DNA of 64,000 nt. It comes from Micromonospora arborensis (GTDB lineage: Bacteria; Actinomycetota; Actinomycetes; Mycobacteriales; Micromonosporaceae). Under the pieces are notes generated by a model. The model had not been told where the DNA came from, did not search any database, and saw only the letters and a program-made list of their open reading frames with translations. Each line of letters starts with the position of its first letter. Within the stretch, counting starts at the first letter, position 1. The position numbers and the translations under genes are program-made. This document shows, piece by piece, positions 57,946 through 64,000 of this stretch. The stretch is taken from assembly GCF_003205615.1 (NCBI RefSeq), contig NZ_PYBV01000019.1, positions 192,415-256,414 on the forward strand, in the 5' to 3' direction.

Positions 57946-59073
57946 GTGGCTGACGCACCGACCATCCGGATTCCCGATGAGATCAAGCCCGCCGACGGAC
58001 GCTTCGGCTGCGGCCCGTCCAAGGTCCGCCCAGCGGCCGTGTCCGCACTTGCCGAGGTCGCGACCAGCTACCTGGGCACCTCGCACCGGCAGAAGACGGT
58101 CCGCGACCAGGTGTCCCGGCTGCGCTCCGGCATCGCCGAGTTCTTCTCGTTGCCCGAGGGCTACGAGGTCGTGATCGGCAACGGTGGCACCACCGCGTTC
58201 TGGGAGGTCGCCACCTTCGGCCTGATCCGCGACCGGGCCCAGTTCGCCAGCTTCGGCGAGTTCGGTGCCAAGTTCGCCAAGTCGGTCAAGGACGCGCCGT
58301 TCCTGGGCGAGCCGACCGTCCGCAAGGCCGACGCGGGCAGCGCGCCGACCCTCGTCGCCGAGTCCGGCGTGGACGCGTACGCGACGCCCCAGAACGAGAC
58401 GTCGACGGGTGTGGCCGTCCCGATCAGCCGGGTGGCCGGCGCCGACGAGGGCGCGCTGCTGCTGGTCGACGCGACCTCCGGGGCGGGGGGCCTGGAGGTC
58501 AACGTCGGCGAGACCGACGTCTACTACTTCGCTCCGCAGAAGTGCTTCGGCTCCGACGGCGGTCTCTGGCTGGCCCTGATGTCACCGGCCGCACTGGATC
58601 GCGCCGCCGAGATCAAGGCGTCCGGGCGCTACATCCCCGCCTTCCTCGACCTGGTCACCGCGATCGACAACTCGCGGCTGGAGCAGACCTACAACACCCC
58701 GGCGCTGGCCACCATCTTCCTGGCCGCGGAGCAGACCGACTGGATGAACGCGCAGGGTGGCCTGGCCTGGGCGGCCAAGCGCACCGCCGAGAGCGCCGCC
58801 ACGGTGTACGGCTGGGCGGAGCGGTCCAGCGTGGCCAGCCCGTTCGTCGGCGACCCGGCGCTGCGGTCCAACGTGGTCGCCACGATCGACTTCGCCGACG
58901 GGGTGGACGCCACCGCGATCGCGAAGGTGCTGCGCGCCAACGGCATCGTGGACACCGAGCCGTACCGCAAGCTCGGTCGCAACCAGTTGCGGGTGGCGTT
59001 GTTCCCGGCCGTCGAGCCGGCCGATGTCGAGGCGCTGACCGCGTCCATCGACTACGTGGTCGAGCGACTCTGA
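57946..59073 (+). CDS. serC: Phosphoserine transaminase
   Basis: A 375-aa PLP enzyme of the mycobacterial-type SerC group: GRFGCGPSKVRPAAVSAL at the N-terminus, TPQNETSTGVAVPI, and the PLP lysine in YFAPQKCFGSDGG. It makes 3-phosphoserine from 3-phosphohydroxypyruvate in serine synthesis. GTG 57946 follows GGAAGGA; the longer frame from 57793 is not supported. Confidence 0.95.
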   Translation: MADAPTIRIPDEIKPADGRFGCGPSKVRPAAVSALAEVATSYLGTSHRQKTVRDQVSRLRSGIAEFFSLPEGYEVVIGNGGTTAFWEVATFGLIRDRAQFASFGEFGAKFAKSVKDAPFLGEPTVRKADAGSAPTLVAESGVDAYATPQNETSTGVAVPISRVAGADEGALLLVDATSGAGGLEVNVGETDVYYFAPQKCFGSDGGLWLALMSPAALDRAAEIKASGRYIPAFLDLVTAIDNSRLEQTYNTPALATIFLAAEQTDWMNAQGGLAWAAKRTAESAATVYGWAERSSVASPFVGDPALRSNVVATIDFADGVDATAIAKVLRANGIVDTEPYRKLGRNQLRVALFPAVEPADVEALTASIDYVVERL

Positions 59074-59079
59074 GGTTCG

Positions 59080-59123
59080 TCACGGTCGGTGTCCGTTGGG
59101 GCTCCCACGGACACCGACCGTGA
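59080..59123 (+). terminator. Perfect 17-bp hairpin terminator after serC
   Basis: TCACGGTCGGTGTCCGT (59080-59096) pairs exactly with 59107-59123 around a 10-nt loop. Confidence 0.88.
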
Positions 59124-59258
59124 TCATCGTTGCAGCTCAGTCATGACATGCGGGGTGTCGCTTCCCCCACCCCGAGGCAGATGCGCGTACGGTGGTCCGA
59201 GACGCCTGGGTGGCCGACTCGTGGCGTGCGGCCAGCGAAGCGGGACGGAGGCAACGCT

Positions 59259-60338
59259 ATGCGCCCAGTACGCTTCGTCGCCCTCTCCGAGGACGGCCAT
59301 GCCCTGGTTCTCGCTGACGAGGTCGGGCGACTGCTCGCACTACCGATCGACGACCGGATCTCGGGGGCGTTGCACGCCGAGCCCGGTGCGCCGCCGCTCG
59401 CGGTGGCGCCGACCGCGGCCGACCCGGTTCCCTCACTGTCTCCTCGGGACATTCAGGCCCGCATCCGCTCCGGTGAGTCCGCCGAGGATGTCGCCCGGAT
59501 CGCCGGGGTGCCGGTCGACCGGGTGCTGCGCTACGCCGGCCCGGTTCTGCAGGAGCGGGCGATGCTCGCCCAGCACGCCCGCCGCACCCGTCTGAAGGGC
59601 GCGGAGAAGCCCACCCCGCTCGCCGAGGTGGTCAACGGTCGGCTGAGCCAGCATGGCATCGACACCGAGAAGATTTCCTGGGACGCGTACCGGCGTGACG
59701 ACGGCACCTGGCGGATCATCGCCACCTGGCCGTCCGGCAAGGCCACCGCGCAGGCCATCTGGGATCTCGACAAGACCCGGCAGTCGGTCACCCCGCACGA
59801 CGACATGGCGCAGTACCTGTGCGCCGAGCGGCCCACGCCGATCCTCGGCCAGGAGCCGGCGCCGGAGCGGGGCGGGCACGGCCTGCCCGGTCCGTCGCGC
59901 GGCGAGCCGAGCCGTGGTGGGCACGGGTTGCCGGCTGCGTCCGAGCACCCGCGCTCTGGCCGGGACCCGATCCGGGCCGGCCGCGACGCGCTGCTCGCCT
60001 CACTGGACCGCCCGCTCGGCGCGTCGTCGGGTCGTGGCCTTGAGCCGCGTACCCCTGCCGCTCTTGGCGGGTCGGACGCGCCCCGGCAGCGGCCGGTCGG
60101 CGGGGGCGCTGCCGCACTGCTCGGCGGCGGCCAGGGGTCGGCCTTCGACGACGACTCGGACGCACCCAAGGAGGTGCCGGCCGTGCCGTCGCTGGCGGTG
60201 CTGCGGCCCCGCCGGACGGGCGCTGCGGCCGCCGCTGGCGGCGAGGCCACCGATGCCAACGGCAAGCCGCGTAAGCGCCTGCCGAGCTGGGACGACGTGC
60301 TCTTCGGCAGCGGTCCGGCGGCGCGCGAGTCCTCCTGA
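59259..60338 (+). CDS. sepH: Septation protein SepH (DUF3071)
   Basis: A 359-aa protein. The N-terminal DUF3071 domain (about residues 1-190) contains an HTH-like segment (GESAEDVARIAGVPVDRVLRYAG). The rest is low-complexity Gly/Pro/Arg with a conserved C-terminal RKRLPSWDDVLFG. SepH of Streptomyces binds FtsZ and promotes its assembly for cell division. GGAGG lies 7 nt before the ATG. Confidence 0.94.
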   Translation: MRPVRFVALSEDGHALVLADEVGRLLALPIDDRISGALHAEPGAPPLAVAPTAADPVPSLSPRDIQARIRSGESAEDVARIAGVPVDRVLRYAGPVLQERAMLAQHARRTRLKGAEKPTPLAEVVNGRLSQHGIDTEKISWDAYRRDDGTWRIIATWPSGKATAQAIWDLDKTRQSVTPHDDMAQYLCAERPTPILGQEPAPERGGHGLPGPSRGEPSRGGHGLPAASEHPRSGRDPIRAGRDALLASLDRPLGASSGRGLEPRTPAALGGSDAPRQRPVGGGAAALLGGGQGSAFDDDSDAPKEVPAVPSLAVLRPRRTGAAAAAGGEATDANGKPRKRLPSWDDVLFGSGPAARESS

Positions 60339-60341
60339 CGC

Positions 60342-60382
60342 TTCGTGTTGACGGGTGGCCGATTGCCACCCGCCAACACGAA
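60342..60382. terminator. Bidirectional terminator after sepH
   Basis: A stem of 9 plus 8 bp with one A-C mismatch (arms 60342-60359 and 60365-60382) around a 5-nt loop, between convergent sepH and the hydrolase gene. Confidence 0.85.
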
Positions 60383-60393
60383 ACACGTGAGCC

Positions 60394-61224
60394 TCATCGA
60401 CGGTCTTCGGCGTCCTCGCGGTCGAGGCCGGCGACCTCGCGTACGGCCTCGGCGACGGCCGGGAAGTCCTTCTTGAGGATCGCACCGTGGTTGCTGGCTA
60501 CCTTCGCCCCGATCCGGATGTGCGGGTTCCGGGCGATCACCGCGTCGAGGCTGGCGCGGATCTGTTCCTGCTCGTCACCGCGGCTCCCCAGGGACGTCCC
60601 CGAGGCGACCACGTACCGCACCGGCACCGTGATGGTGTCCAGCACGGGGCCCAGCTCGCGCTCGCGGGAGAGCTTGCCGAGCTCGATGTTGCTGTCGGCC
60701 ATCTGGTCGGCGTTCATCCGAGGGGTCAGACCGGTCGGGCGCAGCAGCGGCATGAAGAGGTTCATCCGTCGGAACATCTTGCGGATCCGTTGCGCCATGG
60801 CTTCGTCGAGCCAGTCGTGCGGGAACGCGCCGTCGACCAGGACCGCGCCCAGGGCACGCTCCGGGTTGCGGCTGGCCCAGTGCGCCCCGACAACCGCTCC
60901 GTAGGACCAGCCCACCACGAGCGCGCGGTGCACGCCCCTGGCTGCGAGGACGGCATCGACATCCCGGACGGCCGCCTCGAAGGAGTAGTCCGCTGAACGC
61001 TTCGACTTCCTGCCGCGAGCCCGCTCGTCGTAGGTGATGTGCCGCCACCCGGTGCCCAGTTCGGCGATGACCCGCCGCCAGTACCCCTGGGTGGCGAACT
61101 GGCCGTTGAGGTAGACCACGGGGACCCCGGGACCGCCGGTGTCGGTGACGGCCAGGGCCGTGTCGTCGACCGGCACCATGCCGGTCCAGGACGCACTCGT
61201 CGCGGAAGCGTTGTTCATTGCCAT
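60394..61224 (-). CDS. Alpha/beta hydrolase
   Basis: A 276-aa soluble hydrolase: oxyanion region VVYLNGQFATQGYW, DERARGRKS, nucleophile Ser in GWSYGAVVG (about residue 99), and candidate base His in KVASNHGAIL. Substrate unknown. AGGAG lies 7 nt before ATG 61224. It is second in an operon 37 bp after the DUF4097 gene. Confidence 0.87.
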   Translation of the reverse strand: MAMNNASATSASWTGMVPVDDTALAVTDTGGPGVPVVYLNGQFATQGYWRRVIAELGTGWRHITYDERARGRKSKRSADYSFEAAVRDVDAVLAARGVHRALVVGWSYGAVVGAHWASRNPERALGAVLVDGAFPHDWLDEAMAQRIRKMFRRMNLFMPLLRPTGLTPRMNADQMADSNIELGKLSRERELGPVLDTITVPVRYVVASGTSLGSRGDEQEQIRASLDAVIARNPHIRIGAKVASNHGAILKKDFPAVAEAVREVAGLDREDAEDRR

Positions 61225-61261
61225 GTCTGCACTCCTGGTCGCGTCGGGCGTTCGGTCGGGA

Positions 61262-61927
61262 TCAGAGGCTGCGGGCGGTGATGTCGCCGTGGGAGGTGGT
61301 GGCGCGGATGTCGAGTGCGGTGGTGCCGTCGTTTTTGAGGGCGTTGCTGACCCGGCCGTGGCCGGTGCCGGCGTCCAGTGCGGCCGACACGCCTGCGGCG
61401 GCGCCGACCGAGATGTCGCCGGACTGAGTGGTCAGCACGACGGTGCCGCGCACGGCTTCGGCGATCCGGATGTCACCCCTCGCGGTGCTGATCTCCGCGG
61501 GACCGGTGAGCCGCCCGACCTCCACGTCGCCGTCGATCGCGGTGAGGCGCACGCTCGCCGCCTCGTCGATCTTGATCTGGCGGTACGCGCCGTCGAAGGT
61601 GACGTCGCCGAGACGCCCGACACCACGCAGCTCGGCGCTGGCGGCCTTGGCCTCGACGCGGGAGTCGGCAGGCAACCGGACGGTGACCTGCACGGATCCG
61701 GAGGGACCGACGAGCGGGTTGCCGGGTGTCGCGGCCGCGATCCGCAGGACCCCGTCGGAGTACGCGACGGTGGTCTGCTCGGCGGCCCTGGTGTCGCGAC
61801 TCTTGGCGGGGTCGGTCGGCAGCACCTCGACCGTCGTGTCGACGCGGTCCGCGGCGATGAACTGGATGCGACCGGAGGGGATGTTCAGGACGGCGGAGAT
61901 GGGGGCGGGGGTGTCGAACGTCTTCAT
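61262..61927 (-). CDS. DUF4097 beta-strand-repeat protein
   Basis: A 221-aa cytoplasmic beta-helix-like protein with repeated short strands (SAELRGVGRLGDVTFDGAYR, GDVEVGRLTGPAEISTARGD, GDISVGAAAGVSA). No signal peptide. DUF4097 proteins often accompany stress or envelope regulators. ATG 61927 is used (GGGAG upstream). First gene of the operon with the hydrolase; its promoter overlaps the palindromes at 61951-62076. Confidence 0.87.
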   Translation of the reverse strand: MKTFDTPAPISAVLNIPSGRIQFIAADRVDTTVEVLPTDPAKSRDTRAAEQTTVAYSDGVLRIAAATPGNPLVGPSGSVQVTVRLPADSRVEAKAASAELRGVGRLGDVTFDGAYRQIKIDEAASVRLTAIDGDVEVGRLTGPAEISTARGDIRIAEAVRGTVVLTTQSGDISVGAAAGVSAALDAGTGHGRVSNALKNDGTTALDIRATTSHGDITARSL

Positions 61928-61950
61928 CATGCTCTCCCGTGCTCGTACAG

Positions 61951-62076
61951 CGTTTCTGATATCGGAAACGCTACGTTGCTTTCCACATCCCGGCAACAAG
62001 CGCGTTGCGTTACCAGAACGTTTTCCCAGCTAGAATCCTCGCAACTGTTGCAACCGCCCGGGAAGTAACGCAACGC
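61951..62076. promoter_or_regulatory. Palindrome-rich divergent control region
   Basis: CGTTTCTGATATCGGAAACG (61951-61970) is a 20-bp palindrome with one mismatched pair. GCGTTGCGTTAC (62002-62013) is perfectly mirrored by GTAACGCAACGC (62065-62076), and GCAACTGTTGC (62041-62051) is a perfect 5-1-5 palindrome between them. TAGAAT (about 62031-62036) may be a -10 box. Likely operators of the divergent GbsR/MarR regulator. Confidence 0.75.
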
Positions 62077-62167
62077 TCCCCGCAGGCCAGTGTTGCAATG
62101 GGCCAGAAGTGAACGCTATGGTGGAGGCACCACGGGCCGCCCACGAAGGACCACGAGGGAGATCACG

Positions 62168-62929
62168 ATGCCGGGAGGCAGACTCACCCAGCAGGAGCGC
62201 CAGCAGATCGCGCTGGGGCTGGTCGACGACCTCCCCTACGCGGAGATCGCCCGACGACTCGAGCGTCCCACCTCGACGATCACCCGCGAGGTGATGCGCA
62301 ACGGCGGCCCCCTGGCCTACCGCGCCGACCTGGCCCACCGCGCCACCGAACGCCGCGCCCACCGACGCAGGTCGGCCTCCTCCCGCACGACGGAGTCAGT
62401 CGCACAGCCCCAGGGCCGTGACGCCGAGGCCGTGGCCGAATACGAGGAGACGTTCACCACCGTCCTCATGGCGTCGGGTCTGAGCAAGATGGCGGCCCGC
62501 GTGTTGACCTGCCTGTTCACCACCGACTCGAGCAGACTCACCGCGTCCGAGCTCGCTCAGCGCCTCCAGGTCAGCCCAGCGTCCATCTCCAAGGCGATCA
62601 CCTTCCTGGAGGGTCAGAGCCTGGTTCGCCGCGAGCGCGACGAACGCCGCCGTGACCGCTACGTCGTCGACGACGAACTCTTCTACCAGGCCACGATCGC
62701 CAGCGCCCGAGCCAACGACCAACTCGTCGAGACCGCGCGGCAGGGCGTCGCCCTCCTCGGCCCGCACACCCCGGCCGCCGCCCGCCTGGAGAACATCGCC
62801 CGCTTCCTCGACTTCATCAGCGAGAGCATCGTCCGCGCCGCCGAACAGGCCCGCGAGGTCCTGCACAGCAGACCCGCGGCGGCCACTGCCCAGCCGAGCC
62901 CGCACCAGGACCAGCCGGGGACGCCCTGA
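62168..62929 (+). CDS. GbsR/MarR-family regulator with IS30-type N-terminal HTH
   Basis: A 253-aa two-part regulator. Residues 5-70 are an HTH_38-like domain as found at the N-terminus of IS30-family transposases (LTQQERQQIALGLVDDLPYAEIARRLERPTSTI). From about 95 a GbsR/MarR winged helix follows (GLSKMAARVLTCLFTTDSSRLTASELAQRLQVSPASISKAITFLEG, then a basic wing RRERDERRRDRY) with a helical C-terminus. GGGAGA precedes the ATG. It likely controls the divergent DUF4097-hydrolase operon and itself. Confidence 0.88.
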   Translation: MPGGRLTQQERQQIALGLVDDLPYAEIARRLERPTSTITREVMRNGGPLAYRADLAHRATERRAHRRRSASSRTTESVAQPQGRDAEAVAEYEETFTTVLMASGLSKMAARVLTCLFTTDSSRLTASELAQRLQVSPASISKAITFLEGQSLVRRERDERRRDRYVVDDELFYQATIASARANDQLVETARQGVALLGPHTPAAARLENIARFLDFISESIVRAAEQAREVLHSRPAAATAQPSPHQDQPGTP

Positions 62930-62942
62930 CGAGAGTGCCGGG

Positions 62943-63527
62943 TCAGAGCGGCCAGGCGGCGAGCCGGTCGTAGCGCGATGGTCGCGAGTCGAGGTGGCTG
63001 CGCATCAGCAGCAGCTCGATCGCCGGCCACTCCGGTCCCTGGTAGTCGTCCAGGTCGGCCTGGTCCGCCTCGATGTCGGCCAGGTCCATCCGATCACCGG
63101 GCCGGGCCACGGTCAGGTGCGGGCGGAACGGCCTGGCGTCGTCGCACGGCAGCCGGGTCTGCCGCAACCGGGACCGGACCAGGCCGGCAAGCACGTGCAG
63201 TGCCTCGACCTCGCCTCGCAGGCCCACCCAGAGCACAGTGGACCGACCCTGACCGAACCGACCACCGCCACCGAGACTGAACCGGGGCAGGGCGTTCCGG
63301 CCGTCGCGGAACCACTCGGCGGCCAGCCCGAGCGCGCTCTCCACCTCGACCAGCCGGGCCGCCTCGACGTCGCCGAGGAAGGCCAGGGTGACGTGCAGAT
63401 GGGCCGGATCGGCGAGCCGGACGTTGACGCCGGCAGCAGCCGCTGCGGAAACCCGTAGTCGCGCGACCTGCGCGCCGAGGTGGTCGACCGGCTCGGGGGG
63501 CGGGTAGACCGCGACGAAGAGCCGCAA
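62943..63527 (-). CDS. thpR: RNA 2',3'-cyclic phosphodiesterase (ThpR/LigT family)
   Basis: A 194-aa 2H phosphoesterase. The two active-site HxT motifs are HVTLAF (about residue 45) and HLTVAR (about 137). The enzyme opens 2',3'-cyclic phosphates on RNA ends. The start is TTG 63527, only 7 nt after the upstream stop, so it is probably translated by coupling to that gene. LRVSAAAAAGVNVRLADP is family-typical. Confidence 0.9.
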   Translation of the reverse strand: MRLFVAVYPPPEPVDHLGAQVARLRVSAAAAAGVNVRLADPAHLHVTLAFLGDVEAARLVEVESALGLAAEWFRDGRNALPRFSLGGGGRFGQGRSTVLWVGLRGEVEALHVLAGLVRSRLRQTRLPCDDARPFRPHLTVARPGDRMDLADIEADQADLDDYQGPEWPAIELLLMRSHLDSRPSRYDRLAAWPL

Positions 63528-63534
63528 CCGTCGC

Positions 63535-63999
63535 TCAGCGGTGCCGTTGCCGGTGCCCGGCCCGGGCCGCCGGCAGGGTCAGCCCGGAGGCGTGCAGCAC
63601 ACCCTCCACCCGGACCCGCTCGATCTCCTGGTCGACGCCCTCCAACTCGGCGAGGTGCTCGGTGATGCCGAGGGCACGGCAGGCCAGCCGGAGTCTGTCG
63701 TCGTACGCCTGGAGCAGCGCGCTGTGCCAAACCATCGACCGGCCGGTGCCGCCGAGGCGTTCGCCGCCGAGGCGGCGCAGGTCGGCGGCGAGCTGGTCCA
63801 GGGGCCGCCGGTCGGCGCGGTCGAACCCACTGAGGTCGATGTCCCGGGTCAACGCGTCTGCCTCGATGGCCCGGTCGAGACGGGCGATGGTGCGTTTCTC
63901 TCGACTGCGCTCACGCCATTCGGACCAGCCGCAGACCACCCGGTCGAGGATCTCGTCGTAGCAGAAGATCAGGGCGAATGCCGCCGGCAGACTGGCCAC
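63535..63999 (-). CDS. Hypothetical protein at the window edge
   Basis: At least 154 aa; the GTG at 63999 is at the boundary, so the true start may lie outside. A hydrophobic segment (LPAAFALIFCYDEIL) is followed by charged helices (SEWRERSREKRTIARLDRAIEAD, LRLACRALGITEHLAELEGVDQEIERVRVEGVL). Probably cytoplasmic or peripheral. Not recognised. Same-strand neighbour of thpR with a 7-nt gap. Confidence 0.7.
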   Translation of the reverse strand: MASLPAAFALIFCYDEILDRVVCGWSEWRERSREKRTIARLDRAIEADALTRDIDLSGFDRADRRPLDQLAADLRRLGGERLGGTGRSMVWHSALLQAYDDRLRLACRALGITEHLAELEGVDQEIERVRVEGVLHASGLTLPAARAGHRQRHR

Positions 64000-64000
64000 G

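Noticed and set aside
62168..62400. IS30 transposase remnant
   Set aside because: Only the HTH_38 domain is present and it is fused in frame to a complete GbsR/MarR domain with a good ribosome site, so this is a regulator rather than a transposase fragment.

Overview
This window is a chromosomal segment of a high-GC filamentous actinomycete, most likely Micromonosporaceae (Micromonospora or a close relative). The base composition is strongly G+C-rich with G/C third positions. GTG starts are common. Many genes look leaderless, with a TAnnnT box 6-7 nt before the start codon. There are actinobacterial marker systems: an ESX-type type VII secretion locus, SepH, CsoR, a mycobacterial-type phosphoserine transaminase and a c-di-AMP riboswitch before a cell-wall hydrolase-like gene. 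The genus is inferred from gene content and style, not from an rRNA gene. No rRNA, tRNA, CRISPR array, prophage or intact insertion sequence was seen.

Layout. 0-6 kb: a 74-bp hairpin element, a DUF2786 protein flanked by two tandem-repeat tracts, an ECF42-type sigma factor with its YCII/DGPF partner, a secreted TAP-type peptidase, and an ArsR-like regulator overlapping a small membrane coiled-coil protein. 6-12.4 kb: a copper island with csbD, copA, a His-motif membrane protein and copZ, divergent from csoR, plus a second CPH-type ATPase of the CopB kind converging on csoR. 12.4-16.3 kb: a YibE/F membrane protein, the c-di-AMP riboswitch with a secreted coiled-coil/LAS-peptidase-like protein, a beta-carbonic anhydrase and a winged-helix regulator.

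16.4-28.9 kb: a type VII secretion locus with mycP, two WXG100 proteins, a three-ATPase eccC, eccD, eccE and eccB, then a 122-aa helical protein overlapping a 424-aa WXG/Gly-rich protein. These last two are probable substrates or locus-specific partners. It lacks eccA and PE/PPE genes. 29-35.8 kb: small membrane, oxidoreductase and hydrolase genes, including a C39-like secreted protein with a long leader, a FUSC-type membrane protein and an AI-2E-family permease. 35.8-39 kb: a GH65 disaccharide phosphorylase overlapping a beta-phosphoglucomutase-like HAD, together a route from an alpha-glucoside to glucose 6-phosphate. 40.7-47.9 kb: an orphan MalK-type ATPase, then a four-gene operon for a teichoic-acid-like polymer (ABC permease, ABC ATPase, CDP-alcohol phosphotransferase fusion, GT2-TagF fusion).

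48-64 kb is mostly core metabolism and regulation: sdaA, a PspC protein, a second 74-bp hairpin copy, a DUF4230 protein, a glutaryl-CoA-dehydrogenase-like enzyme, a nitroreductase, a galM-like epimerase, an MFS exporter overlapping pdxH, a citrate synthase, serC and sepH. The end holds an alpha/beta hydrolase and DUF4097 pair, divergent from a GbsR/MarR regulator with an IS30-type N-terminal HTH across a palindrome-rich control region, then thpR and a gene at the window edge. The most unusual signals are the two 74-bp hairpins of identical geometry (32-10-32), the 3n-length tandem repeats that carry stop codons, and the regulatory palindromes at about 62.0 kb. I did not find a convincing wholly new multi-gene system; the best candidates are listed as findings.
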